In this document: positions 17,145 to 25,933 of the stretch, piece after piece | Layout of the letters: the number at the start of each line of letters is the position of its first letter | How positions within the stretch are numbered: the first letter of the stretch is position 1 | NCBI GenBank assembly: GCA_913061515.1 | Contig: CAJXSF010000030.1 | Span: 1 to 39,823 of the forward strand | Origin: an uncultured Gammaproteobacteria bacterium | GTDB taxonomy: Bacteria > Pseudomonadota > Gammaproteobacteria > Pseudomonadales > Pseudohongiellaceae | Direction of reading: 5' to 3' | DNA: 39,823 bases | Translations under genes and position numbers: made by a program | The notes under the pieces: generated by a model | The model's input: the letters and a program-made list of their open reading frames with translations, nothing else | Told to the model about the DNA's origin: nothing | The model's database searches: none

Positions 17145-18317
17145 TTAAATATTCTCGAGTATTTTGATATGCGATTCTTTGGATACTTTTATTGAATCTC
17201 TATAAGAAATACAAAGAGATGCGTATACAAACGTTGTTAATACTGAGCCAAAGTACGTCCCATAAAAAGAATCTGTTATTACTATAATGGCTAATGCCGC
17301 AGGAACGGATGATTTTCTTTGGTTGTGGTAAAAAGAACGCAGATTGAGTTTTAATAGCAGGTACAATACATAAAAGCTTAATATTGCTGGTATAATCCCA
17401 AAATCTTGAGCTAGCTGAAGATAGTAGGATTCTGCAATTCCATAATCTAAAATAGTGTCAAGGTTCATATCTTGAAACCCTCCTTTTTCGAAAGTATGAG
17501 TTCCAAAAAATGGATTTTCTACAATATGTTGAATTGAATTCGTCCAAGCTGCGACTCTAAGAAAATTGCCACTGACAAAATCACTATTTTCAAGTGCTGT
17601 CAAATATGTGGCCGCAATAACACTTAAGATAAAAAGTGTAGATATCATAATAATGTTTTTAAGTTTGAATCTATTGCTGCAAAGAAAAAACGCCATACCG
17701 GTCAGGACAAGCATCAAAGGTGACCTGAAAGTTCCATTTATTACAAGCCCAATAATTGCAAGTAATATTAACTTACGATTTTTAACAAAAGCTCCAGCAA
17801 TTAATGCACTAGTTGAAATATTTACGCTATAGAATGGATGTCCGAAAATGCCGCCGACGCGAGGGAAAAAATCTCCAGGGCGTATAGCTGCTCCACGACC
17901 GAGAGGATCTGTACCGTAGATATAAATTGATAAGTTGAAGAGAAAATCAAAAATGAATAATAAATATATTGATTTGAGCATTTTTTCTATGAATTTAGTA
18001 CTCAAATCAACAAATAGCATTATTATTAATATTGTACTCCCTACAGATATTTGAAGCATATTGAACCATGACTTACTGCTATAGAATAAATTGATACTCC
18101 ATAACCATACAATCTGAATGATCAATAGAAATGCAATTAAGAGAAATTCAGGAGGAAGTTTTCGTAACTTTAATGAAGGCAAAAATGCTATTAGCGCAAA
18201 AAAACCATATGTCAAATTAAATTGAGCTAATGACAACAAAACCCCAAATATATACCCTTTGTTAACCTGGTATGGTGCAGACCTCTCAGATACATTTATA
18301 ATGGTCTTCAATTTCAT
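17145..18317 (-). CDS. wzy: O-antigen/polysaccharide polymerase Wzy
   Basis: Inner-membrane polymerase that joins undecaprenyl-linked repeat units in the periplasm. The protein is about 390 residues and overwhelmingly hydrophobic, with some ten to twelve membrane segments. A larger loop has the sequence GTDPLGRGAAIRPGDFFPRVGGIFGHPFY and another has NFLRVAAWTNSIQHIVENPFFGTH, the latter resembling the Wzy_C/O-antigen ligase loop. I use the ATG at 18317, which has AGG 6 nt upstream, rather than the TTG at 18329. Wzy proteins are too variable to identify by motif alone, so the call rests on topology, loop pattern and the neighbouring wzx. Confidence 0.85.
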   Translation of the reverse strand: MKLKTIINVSERSAPYQVNKGYIFGVLLSLAQFNLTYGFFALIAFLPSLKLRKLPPEFLLIAFLLIIQIVWLWSINLFYSSKSWFNMLQISVGSTILIIMLFVDLSTKFIEKMLKSIYLLFIFDFLFNLSIYIYGTDPLGRGAAIRPGDFFPRVGGIFGHPFYSVNISTSALIAGAFVKNRKLILLAIIGLVINGTFRSPLMLVLTGMAFFLCSNRFKLKNIIMISTLFILSVIAATYLTALENSDFVSGNFLRVAAWTNSIQHIVENPFFGTHTFEKGGFQDMNLDTILDYGIAESYYLQLAQDFGIIPAILSFYVLYLLLKLNLRSFYHNQRKSSVPAALAIIVITDSFYGTYFGSVLTTFVYASLCISYRDSIKVSKESHIKILENI

Positions 18318-18321
18318 CAGC

Positions 18322-19317
18322 CTAACCAAAGTGCGTCGGACATATTTTTGATAGTGCTCGCTTTATGGGGTTTTTGATTTTTATTGGAATGCGATCAAGA
18401 GCTGATTTTTTCCAAGGATATTCAAGAGGCGCTGATACTACATAATCTGTCAAGTATGAATTTATTGTTCGATCCCTTATCTTTCGACATTCAACAATGT
18501 TATGAATGGTTCCGATTGTATCTTGCCAGACCCATTCACTGTAGAGGTTGGCAGGTGAAGCCCACCTAGCTAGTGTGTTGTTGGGTCTAGACCAAAGATA
18601 AGGCGCGATAACATAGGGGGAATCTATCCGAGATTTAATAGGAAAATAGGAAAAACTAGAGTTAGAAACGATATGGCATGCCGCACCATAAAGTGCGGCA
18701 TAGCATTCTCCTATACCACCTATAAGCACTGGAATATTGGGTAGCATGGCCTTACCGTATGCTGGGTCATCAGTTACAATTAGAAATTGATCAATGCCAG
18801 TTATTTTTTTTATGTTTTCAATAGCGTGGACCCAGTAGCTTTTTGGAAGGATTAGATTTTTATGTCTTTTATATTCCCCACCACGAACATTCAATACGCA
18901 AGTATTTTCATAAATTTCAGATTTTTCTTTTAGTTCTTCCGACAATCTTATCCACTCGTTTAACTTCGGTTTGCAGTCATAAAAATAACGTTCACTCTGA
19001 AATAGACCAGAAATTACTGTGTTTCCTGAGATATTTTCTACACGAGAGTCGTAGTCCGAAGCGAGGTAACTCAATTCAGGATCATAGAAAAGACGCTCTC
19101 GGAAAACTTCACAATTGACTAACGAGCTATTTAGCTCATTAGTAGTGGGGTGAGATGGCGAGCCAAGATCGATTTCAAGGAAACTTTTTCCTTTAAAATA
19201 CTCAGCACCACCTATAGAAAAAGGTAGTTTGTGTTTATTGGCTATTCCCCTACAAGCAGCATAAACCCACAGTTGATTGCCTAGCCCTTGTCCGGCTAAA
19301 AGGTTAGTTCGTATCAT
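18322..19317 (-). CDS. GT11-like glycosyltransferase, divergent
   Basis: 331 residues. The N-terminus NLLAGQGLGNQLWVYAACRGIA parallels the GLGNQ start of GT11 fucosyltransferases. Later motifs VISGLFQSERYF and AACHIVSNSSFSYFPI match their counterparts in the fucosyltransferase at 15364-16251. The diagnostic H-x-R-R-G-D-Y is changed to LNVRGGEYKRH, so donor binding may differ. It could transfer fucose in another linkage or use a different donor. An extended C-terminal tail (from about residue 280) is not seen in the first copy. It overlaps nothing; wzy starts 4 nt after its stop. Confidence 0.78.
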   Translation of the reverse strand: MIRTNLLAGQGLGNQLWVYAACRGIANKHKLPFSIGGAEYFKGKSFLEIDLGSPSHPTTNELNSSLVNCEVFRERLFYDPELSYLASDYDSRVENISGNTVISGLFQSERYFYDCKPKLNEWIRLSEELKEKSEIYENTCVLNVRGGEYKRHKNLILPKSYWVHAIENIKKITGIDQFLIVTDDPAYGKAMLPNIPVLIGGIGECYAALYGAACHIVSNSSFSYFPIKSRIDSPYVIAPYLWSRPNNTLARWASPANLYSEWVWQDTIGTIHNIVECRKIRDRTINSYLTDYVVSAPLEYPWKKSALDRIPIKIKNPIKRALSKICPTHFG

Positions 19318-19357
19318 TTTACTTTATCTACATAATTTAGCATTTATAGACCTGCTT

Positions 19358-20605
19358 TTATTTTTTTTCAAAAATATTTTTAGATCGAATGTATAGTAAA
19401 AGAAAGCAGAGAGTTAAAAGCTCTGTCGATATAGATGTTATCGCTGCTCCTTTTACTCCTAACGCTGTAATTACAGGATAGACCAAAATTAAACTTAGTA
19501 TAAGAGTTAAAAATATCGATCTAACGTACATTTTAAATTCGCCGCTGGGAATGACGATTTGATGAATTACGAAAGCAGACATTGTAGTGAATAATGGGCT
19601 AAATGCGAGAATTTCCAGTACTGAGCTGCCTTCTTGAAACGATGCACCACCTAGAAGCGATATTATTTCCTCTGACCAAAAATAAAGACACAGCGATAAA
19701 ATAATTGACGATATAAGCAAGAATCCCCCAGACAATTTAAGTAGTCGTATAGCATTTGTTTTTTCATTAGTGAACAAATAGCACATTCGAGGAAAGAGGG
19801 CGTTGGTAATCGGATGTAATACTTGTATTGCTGCGCTTCTTGCTCTATCTGCTAAATTATAGTAACCAAGTGAGGCTTCGCCACCTATTATCCCTAAAGT
19901 TGTCGGTACTACTGTACTATTTATGTTGGCCCAAATTGTACTAATGAACAACTGATAGTCTTTCGTAACAGCCGTTCTTATATCTAGCAAAGTGGGGCGA
20001 ATATAGTCAAAAAAATTGGACCTGTGTATCCAAATTACAACCATAGCTCCTATAAGTATTGAACTAACACTATTAATCCACAAGTAGACAACCGTGTCTT
20101 CTGCAGAATTTACTAGCAGGAATATAAATGGAAGAGCCACAATTTTAACAGTTATCTGAATCAAGGCGGACTCTTTAATTTTTTCTAACCCGTTAAGGTA
20201 CCATAAAGGCATTAATACGTTGCCTATTAGAAGACCACTAGCACTAAAGAAGAGCTCCCAATTCTCATGAAATGATGGGATGGTCACTGTTGTTATTACT
20301 AATGTTAGTAATAAGACGATAGTCATGCACCACTGAGCTACCCATGTAGATATAAATACACGTGACTGCTTTGCCTGATTTTCTCGTAACTCTGCAATTC
20401 GTTTTGTCGCTCCGAGGTAAAATCCCCAGTTTGCTACCCAAATGAAATAGTTTACTATTAACTGTACAAAGACAGCACTACCCCATCCAAATACTCCCAA
20501 CGTGCGTGCTAAGTAAGGCAGCGTTGCTAGAGTTAGTGTGAAATTGAATGCCTGCAATGCTCCAAGGCTTGCTATATTCTTCAAAAGACTAATATTTTTA
20601 ATCAC
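19358..20605 (-). CDS. wzx: O-antigen flippase Wzx
   Basis: Polysaccharide-transporter (MOP superfamily) flippase moving lipid-linked repeat units across the inner membrane. The 415 residues have about twelve membrane segments. The typical N-terminus is SLGALQAFNFTLTLATLPYLARTLGVFGWG, and the middle has IGGEASLGYYNLADRARSAAIQVLHPI. The start appears to be GTG at 20605, with GAGTG a few bases upstream and only 4 nt after the preceding stop. An ATG two bases upstream is out of frame. With wzy and wzz nearby this defines a Wzx/Wzy-dependent pathway. Confidence 0.93.
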   Translation of the reverse strand: MIKNISLLKNIASLGALQAFNFTLTLATLPYLARTLGVFGWGSAVFVQLIVNYFIWVANWGFYLGATKRIAELRENQAKQSRVFISTWVAQWCMTIVLLLTLVITTVTIPSFHENWELFFSASGLLIGNVLMPLWYLNGLEKIKESALIQITVKIVALPFIFLLVNSAEDTVVYLWINSVSSILIGAMVVIWIHRSNFFDYIRPTLLDIRTAVTKDYQLFISTIWANINSTVVPTTLGIIGGEASLGYYNLADRARSAAIQVLHPITNALFPRMCYLFTNEKTNAIRLLKLSGGFLLISSIILSLCLYFWSEEIISLLGGASFQEGSSVLEILAFSPLFTTMSAFVIHQIVIPSGEFKMYVRSIFLTLILSLILVYPVITALGVKGAAITSISTELLTLCFLLLYIRSKNIFEKK

Positions 20606-20609
20606 ATAT

Positions 20610-21284
20610 TCACTCTAGAGGGAAATTAAAAAAATACAGCATGCTTCGTTCAACATGAAAGGCTTCAACTGGGAAAAAATCATAAGTTACAGCCTCGTAT
20701 AGCTTTTGATAAACTTCTATTGGCCAACGAACAATTTTCTCTCTAGGTACAATCATGCATGCCCCAGGAACGAACAATATATATTCAGGAACGTCTCGCC
20801 TAAAAAATTGTTTAAATAGATCGTTTATCCTAGGGTAGTATTGTCCTTTTTTTCGGTGCTTTACATACCAATTGTTTGTTATCTCTAAATAGTAACCAGG
20901 AGCCACTTGTTGTGCGATTAACTTTTTAACTGAAAGTCGACGATAGCTAGGTGAAAAAGTAGTTCGGTCACTGTATAAAGGAACAAAGTCATCAAGTGGC
21001 TGACGTTTTACAAAACTATTTTCATCAATATGCCGGGGGAAGATATTACCTTTCGCGAAACCGAGGCTTTCTGGAAGGTTGTTATAGTTTTCAAGTATGA
21101 ATTGCAGATAATCACTAATATTATGGCCTGTATGTTTAGTTTGTTTAAAGTTCCCACTTAGTTTTACGCTGTCTGGAATGTGTGAGGGATCGCCTTGATT
21201 GCACACGAGAAAGGGCGCAGTGAGTCGAGTGATTACACTTGAAGGATCTTGGTTGTAATTGCTTATAATCCAAAGCCTATTCAT
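20610..21284 (-). CDS. DUF3431-like protein, putative glycosyltransferase
   Basis: 224 residues from the ATG at 21284 (MNRLWIISNYNQDP), preferred over a start at 21326 that would overlap the upstream gene; GAG lies about 8 nt upstream. The pattern ISNYNQDPSSV, then HTGHNISDYLQFILENYNNLPES, then FVPGACMIVPREKI is like the DUF3431 family, found in fungi and scattered bacterial polysaccharide loci. In those proteins YN-D, R/H-x-x-x-x-YL and ENY-x-LP elements recur. No biochemical function is firmly known to me; its place between a GT17-like gene and wzx suggests sugar transfer or glycan modification. Confidence 0.65.
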   Translation of the reverse strand: MNRLWIISNYNQDPSSVITRLTAPFLVCNQGDPSHIPDSVKLSGNFKQTKHTGHNISDYLQFILENYNNLPESLGFAKGNIFPRHIDENSFVKRQPLDDFVPLYSDRTTFSPSYRRLSVKKLIAQQVAPGYYLEITNNWYVKHRKKGQYYPRINDLFKQFFRRDVPEYILFVPGACMIVPREKIVRWPIEVYQKLYEAVTYDFFPVEAFHVERSMLYFFNFPLE

Positions 21285-21303
21285 TGTTTTCTCAATTGGT
21301 ACA

Positions 21304-22308
21304 TTAGGAACTATGCCTGCGCCCAAGCTTGTACAAAACTTTGTTCCAAAAGATTATTATTCGTCGGACCATATCTCGAATTAGTGAGATTCTTACTGGT
21401 TTCAATTGAAAATTAGATATTAAGTGATGGTGGAGTGAGATATTTGTTGACATTTCTTGATCAAAATAATTTGTATCACAAATATCAACCTGAATAAGGT
21501 TTGTGCCAGTTTCTCGTTGGAAGATGTCTTGTCCTGAGCGCACAAATTTTTCGACATTATCAATTATAAATTTATTGTTATATTCTTGGTGTCCCCAGCT
21601 TTCGATTTTATCCTTTATCATTTTAATACCTCCGCAACTGGTGAAGTGATAGCCGCCTTTTTCTATTAACTTCCTATTTACAATAGTACGTTTTGATTTT
21701 GAGTCCGCTCTAAGTAAGTTTAGTGAAAATTGAGAAATTGTATTTTGTATTCCAGCGATAGAACCAACCCAATTGTGATCCTTATAAAAATTAAGAAAGT
21801 ACCTGAACTCTTTTTGGCGACAGGCTCGTGGTTGCAACTTTATCAATGAAAGATTTGATTCACTAAAAATCTCAACATCGGGTATCTCATCCAGATCGGA
21901 CAAAATGACTATATCTTGAGGTTCGGCAATTCTATCCAAAGCGATGTGGATACATTCTCTGTGATAAGAATCTAGCACCCAATGCAATTCAGTTTTTGGG
22001 TAATGGTTATGCGATTCAAGGAATTTTAGTACTTTGTTATGACTGAAAGTATCTGCCTGTTGTAAGTATTCTTTTACCGAGTCGTAATTCTTATGGAAAT
22101 CAGAAATTTTAAAATATTCAATTTTATGTAAATACTTTTTATAGCGTTCTAAGTTCTTCTCAAAAATAAATTCTTTTTGCTTTCCACTAAAAGTTTGGCA
22201 AGCTTCAACAATAATAAATCTATCTATATAAGGTGCTAGATATGCTAATCGAATTTCCAATAGATCGAGTTCTTGAAAAAATAGAAAAGTATCAATAATT
22301 TTTGTCAT
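21304..22308 (-). CDS. GT17-family glycosyltransferase
   Basis: 334 residues. The N-terminus IIDTFLFFQELDLLEIRLAYL and the catalytic-type motif ILSDLDEIPD near residue 138 are hallmarks of GT17, the family of eukaryotic bisecting N-acetylglucosaminyltransferase (MGAT3). Bacterial members occur in capsule and O-antigen clusters. FTSCGGIKMIKDKIESWGHQEYN matches the family's later block. The C-terminus is basic (MVRRIIIFWNKVLYKLGRRHSS), perhaps for membrane contact. It starts 2 nt after the upstream stop. GlcNAc transfer is the family precedent; the actual donor is unknown. Confidence 0.85.
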   Translation of the reverse strand: MTKIIDTFLFFQELDLLEIRLAYLAPYIDRFIIVEACQTFSGKQKEFIFEKNLERYKKYLHKIEYFKISDFHKNYDSVKEYLQQADTFSHNKVLKFLESHNHYPKTELHWVLDSYHRECIHIALDRIAEPQDIVILSDLDEIPDVEIFSESNLSLIKLQPRACRQKEFRYFLNFYKDHNWVGSIAGIQNTISQFSLNLLRADSKSKRTIVNRKLIEKGGYHFTSCGGIKMIKDKIESWGHQEYNNKFIIDNVEKFVRSGQDIFQRETGTNLIQVDICDTNYFDQEMSTNISLHHHLISNFQLKPVRISLIRDMVRRIIIFWNKVLYKLGRRHSS

Positions 22309-22310
22309 TC

Positions 22311-23045
22311 TTAGATTCGCTTTTTTAATCTATTCAGTACGCGATTTAACTTATAGAGATATGTGGTTTTCTGGCATAGTTGAGGATACTTGCTGTTCTC
22401 TCCTTCCCATTTGTGAAAAGCAAAAGGTTCGATTCCCTTGTTTTCCAAAATTGGTTTTTCCCTTGAGAATCGACAAGCAACAGATAATGGCGCAAAATTA
22501 ATACCATTGTCCTGTAATATATGTCGATTCTGAACGCAAATAAATCCATCCTCATGAAAATAACCGTGGTCAGCAGTTTGCCAGTCTAATTTTAACCGAG
22601 AGGGTAATTCGAGTAAGCGCTTGCTCCGCAGGGAAACGCTGTTTCCCATCCTAATAATATTGCCGTAATAGTCTCGATATGAAAAATTATCTTTAGGAAT
22701 TGGCCACGGAGCTCCAATGTAATCATAATCTAGAAAAATATTGTCCCATAAATTTGGATTAACTATGAATCCGTCGGCATGAATTAACATTATGTGCTTC
22801 GTCTGAATATACTTGTAAAGCTCAAATACGATGAATTTCCCCCATTCACCGACATTATCAAACTCAGAGATCTGAATGTGTTCATAAAAATTTGATTCTG
22901 GTTTCGGATTATAATGAGATAGTAGCAATACGCGTTCAAATTTTAGTTTCTTAGTGCTGTATTCTAGTGCTTTCGCGGTTGCTTCCACTTCAGTTGTGGC
23001 TACGGCTACGAGAGTTACATCTTCGATATTTTTAATTAATGACAT
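22311..23045 (-). CDS. DUF5672 family protein, putative glycosyltransferase
   Basis: 244 residues. It begins DVTLVAVATTEVEATAKALEYSTK and has the motifs HIMLIHADGFIVNPNLWDN, YDYIGAPWP, GNSVSLRSKRLLE and HEDGFICVQNR. These fit the DUF5672 family, which looks like a GT-A fold with HADG replacing D-x-D, and the HEDG motif later. Such genes sit in bacterial glycan loci and phage or viral genomes. The function is inferred from context only. It lies 85 bp after the sugar reductase gene, the largest gap in this part of the operon. Confidence 0.75.
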   Translation of the reverse strand: MSLIKNIEDVTLVAVATTEVEATAKALEYSTKKLKFERVLLLSHYNPKPESNFYEHIQISEFDNVGEWGKFIVFELYKYIQTKHIMLIHADGFIVNPNLWDNIFLDYDYIGAPWPIPKDNFSYRDYYGNIIRMGNSVSLRSKRLLELPSRLKLDWQTADHGYFHEDGFICVQNRHILQDNGINFAPLSVACRFSREKPILENKGIEPFAFHKWEGENSKYPQLCQKTTYLYKLNRVLNRLKKRI

Positions 23046-23130
23046 TATGGTATCAGCGTGAAAAAAGTAAATTTTAGTAATTATTTTTTATTCATAAAGA
23101 AATAGGGTGTGGATTTTAATAGTGCTGAGT

Positions 23131-24036
23131 TCATGGAGGTTCGGTGTTCTGAATATTTTCTTTTATTTCTTTTGTAGGGATCCAATTTGGTACTGTTTGA
23201 AAATTTGTCCAAGGATCCATCACTTCTCTAGGTCTATAAGGACGTCCACCGAAAATAATAGGAAGTGAAGTATTTGTAGATTTTTCAAAAATTCTGATAA
23301 GATCAATCAGACGTATTGGGTTTCCAGATGAAACACCATATTTAGTGTGAGCATGGCTTTGGTTCTTCAACGATTCAGCAGCTAATGTGAACGCACGTAC
23401 TACGTCATCGACATGCACCAAGTCGATTAATTGCTCTCCTGGTGACATTAATAGTGGTTGATTGGTTTTTGCTGTTCTCCATAGCAAAGTAATTAGCTTT
23501 TGTCTTGGATCATTTTGGCCATAGGTGTCAAATAATTGAAGAGTACATGCTTTGAGATTTTGAGCCTGTACGTAATATTCAAGTATATCTTCAAATGCTT
23601 TTTTTGTAGCTGCATACAAATTGACAGGATTATATTCATCATTGTTATAGTGTTGCCATGAAGTCCCTGTATTTACAAAATACTCAACACCTGTAGCTAT
23701 TATTGCTTCTAGTAATTGGGTGGGGAATAGAAGGTTGCTTTTAACCAATGCCTCAATATCCTCATTTTCGTGCTGTGCTAAGAACAATGATGCTAGATGG
23801 TATACTGTCATCGGTTGAGCATTTTTAAGCACTTTTATCAAACCTGTGCTTGTTCCGTCATGCTCATGCACTGTAATAGAATTCAACCGATCATGAAGTA
23901 AAGTTAAATCGGAGTTTGGGCGTATTACTATGTGTACGTCTACACCTAGTTCAATGAGATGCTGAACTAGGTTTGATCCGATATACCCTGTTGCTCCGGT
24001 AACAAGAACACGATTCAATCCAGTTTTAGAAATCAT
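23131..24036 (-). CDS. NAD(P)-dependent CDP-hexulose reductase, AscF/RfbJ-like
   Basis: A 301-residue extended SDR with NAD(P) motif VTGATGYIGSNL, active-site TGTSWQHYN and Y-x-x-x-K in NLYAATKKAFEDIL. It resembles CDP-abequose, CDP-paratose and CDP-ascarylose synthases, which reduce the 4-keto group in the last step of CDP-3,6-dideoxyhexose synthesis. It overlaps the RmlC-like epimerase gene by 11 nt and follows rfbF-rfbG-rfbH. In Yersinia pseudotuberculosis VA the pair epimerase plus reductase (AscE, AscF) makes CDP-L-ascarylose, whereas abequose and paratose loci lack the epimerase. Hence ascarylose is the favoured product, by inference. Confidence 0.8.
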   Translation of the reverse strand: MISKTGLNRVLVTGATGYIGSNLVQHLIELGVDVHIVIRPNSDLTLLHDRLNSITVHEHDGTSTGLIKVLKNAQPMTVYHLASLFLAQHENEDIEALVKSNLLFPTQLLEAIIATGVEYFVNTGTSWQHYNNDEYNPVNLYAATKKAFEDILEYYVQAQNLKACTLQLFDTYGQNDPRQKLITLLWRTAKTNQPLLMSPGEQLIDLVHVDDVVRAFTLAAESLKNQSHAHTKYGVSSGNPIRLIDLIRIFEKSTNTSLPIIFGGRPYRPREVMDPWTNFQTVPNWIPTKEIKENIQNTEPP

Positions 24037-24577
24037 ATTTGAATGGCGTCTGAAATTTATCTAAAGTTGGAAATTCGGAATCTCGTGTAGATATAATTGG
24101 ATTTTTTGTTGGCCAGTTTATATTGATTGAATTCCAGTGAATTCCATTGTCCCTCGTTGGGTCATAAATTGTACTGACTTTGTATACCATGATTGCATTT
24201 TTACTGGTTACGCAAAATCCATGTGCGAGACCAGATGGGATATAAAGTAAATTGGCATTTTTTGCAGAAAGAATGATCGATACTGTCTTTCCAAAAGTAG
24301 GGGAGCCTTTTCTTATATCTACCACAACATCTTTTACTTCTCCATGCACGCAATAAACAAGTTTTACGTGATCAGAAGGAGGTGCTTGGAAGTGGAGACC
24401 TCGAACTACACTTTTCTCTGAAAAAGAGTAGTACTCCTCTAAGAACGAGGTTTGTAAGCCCAGTTTTTCATATTCTCTTTGGTGAAACACTTTTACAAAT
24501 CGGCCACGCTTATCTTCCATGAGCCGTGGAACTATTTCGAAGCAACCAGGGATCAAAGTATCTTTAATTTTGAACAT
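24026..24577 (-). CDS. RmlC-like cupin epimerase, probable CDP-hexulose 5-epimerase (AscE-like)
   Basis: About 183 residues from the ATG at 24577 ([15 protein letters not shown]), which overlaps the rfbH stop in the sequence TGATG. The frame extends further upstream but inside rfbH. The dTDP-4-keto-6-deoxyhexose epimerase fold is clear: DKRGRFVKVFHQREYEKLGL, the catalytic His in VRGLHFQAPP, VVVDIRKGSPTFGK, YIPSGLAHGF and the ending-type STIYDPTRDNGIHWN. In a rhamnose locus it would be rmlC, but rmlB and rmlD are absent. It is translationally coupled to a CDP-sugar dehydrase, so a CDP-3,6-dideoxy-4-hexulose is the likelier substrate. Confidence 0.82.
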   Translation of the reverse strand: MFKIKDTLIPGCFEIVPRLMEDKRGRFVKVFHQREYEKLGLQTSFLEEYYSFSEKSVVRGLHFQAPPSDHVKLVYCVHGEVKDVVVDIRKGSPTFGKTVSIILSAKNANLLYIPSGLAHGFCVTSKNAIMVYKVSTIYDPTRDNGIHWNSININWPTKNPIISTRDSEFPTLDKFQTPFKYDF

Positions 24578-25932
24578 CAGAAATTCAGTCCGAAAAACTC
24601 TTCTAGTTTGGTAGCTAGAAATTCCAAGTGATTGATACCCAAACCAGGATAAACACCGATCCAAAAAGTTTGATTCATAACAATATTAGTATTAACAAGG
24701 TGGCCACTAACCCTGTATTCGCGCCCTTCCATGTAAGGTTGGCAAGTGAGATTTCCAGCGAAGAGTAGGCGGGTACCAATTTTGTTTTGGTCAAGAAAAT
24801 TTAATAGATCTATTCTTTTCACTCCGGCATTTTCCTTAAGAATAATTGGGAAACCAAACCATGAAGGTTCTGAGTTTGGAGTTGCCTCAGGTAGATGCAA
24901 GTACTCAGAACAAGATTGCAAACGTTTTTTCAAGAATCCAAAATTGGCTTTTCTAGTCGCTATGAATTCATCCAATCGATCTAGTTGTGCTAGTGCACAT
25001 GCAGCTTGCATGTCAGTTATTTTGAGGTTATACCCCAAGTGGCTGTATGTGTATTTATGATCATAACCCTCGGGAAGATTTCCTAATTTCCAACAAAAGC
25101 GTTTATTACATGTATTATCTTTTCCTGGTGCACAATAACAATCTCTACCCCAATCTCTAAAAGATTCTGCGATTAATTTTAGTTCGGGATTGTTAGTGAA
25201 CACAGCTCCTCCTTCACCCATTGTAATATGATGTGCTGGATAGAAGCTTAGAGTGGAGATATCTCCAAATGTACCTACTAATTGACCGTTGTAAGTAGAT
25301 CCTAAAGCGTCACAGCAGTCTTCGATAAGCCATAAGTTGTATTTCTTACACAATGCTACAACTTTTTCTAGATTGAATGGATTGCCGAGTGAATGTGCCA
25401 ACATTATCGCTTTAGTTTTCTCGCTGATAGCTTCTTCAATTTTATCTGCATCGATATTGTGAGTGTTTAGATCGATATCTACAAAAACAGGAATAGCACC
25501 ATACTGGATGATTGGATTTACTGTGGTAGGGAATCCCGCTGCTACCCCGATTACTTCATCGCCTTTTTTTATCGATCGATCGCCTAATTTTGGAGAAGTG
25601 AGGGTTGAAAAGGCTACTAAGTTAGCAGAGGACCCAGAGTTTACGGTAATTAGATGTTTAACGCCTAGGTAGTTTGCCAGCCTTTTTTCAAAAAGTGTAT
25701 TGAATCTTCCTGTGGTCAACCAACCATCAAGGCTGGCATCAACTAGGTTTTTAAGTTCTGATGCACCAATTACTTTTCCTGATACCGGTACATGTGTTTC
25801 ACCTGCAATGAATGAAGTAGGTTTATATACTATATCCGCAAACTGTTGAACGAGTTCGGCAATTTCTTTGCGAATACTCTCTGGTGTCTTAGTGTGTTTT
25901 AGATCTTGTAGTGATTGCATTAAGTGATCCAT
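24577..25932 (-). CDS. rfbH: CDP-4-dehydro-6-deoxyglucose 3-dehydrase (E1)
   Basis: PMP- and [2Fe-2S]-dependent dehydrase that removes the C3 hydroxyl of CDP-4-keto-6-deoxyglucose, with the reductase encoded by ddhD. It has the aminotransferase fold, but the Schiff-base lysine is replaced by histidine in [16 protein letters not shown], the hallmark of E1. The iron-sulfur ligands fit C-X57-C-X-C-X7-C: the second Cys of EDCCDALGS, then CYC and the Cys of DNTC. The length of 451 residues is normal. It begins 1 nt after the rfbG stop and couples to the epimerase gene. Confidence 0.96.
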   Translation of the reverse strand: MDHLMQSLQDLKHTKTPESIRKEIAELVQQFADIVYKPTSFIAGETHVPVSGKVIGASELKNLVDASLDGWLTTGRFNTLFEKRLANYLGVKHLITVNSGSSANLVAFSTLTSPKLGDRSIKKGDEVIGVAAGFPTTVNPIIQYGAIPVFVDIDLNTHNIDADKIEEAISEKTKAIMLAHSLGNPFNLEKVVALCKKYNLWLIEDCCDALGSTYNGQLVGTFGDISTLSFYPAHHITMGEGGAVFTNNPELKLIAESFRDWGRDCYCAPGKDNTCNKRFCWKLGNLPEGYDHKYTYSHLGYNLKITDMQAACALAQLDRLDEFIATRKANFGFLKKRLQSCSEYLHLPEATPNSEPSWFGFPIILKENAGVKRIDLLNFLDQNKIGTRLLFAGNLTCQPYMEGREYRVSGHLVNTNIVMNQTFWIGVYPGLGINHLEFLATKLEEFFGLNF

Positions 25933-25933
25933 T

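Noticed and set aside
24026..24577. RmlC-like gene considered as rmlC of a dTDP-rhamnose pathway
   Set aside because: rmlB and rmlD are absent and the gene is translationally coupled to rfbH and overlaps a CDP-sugar type reductase, so a CDP-linked substrate is more likely.
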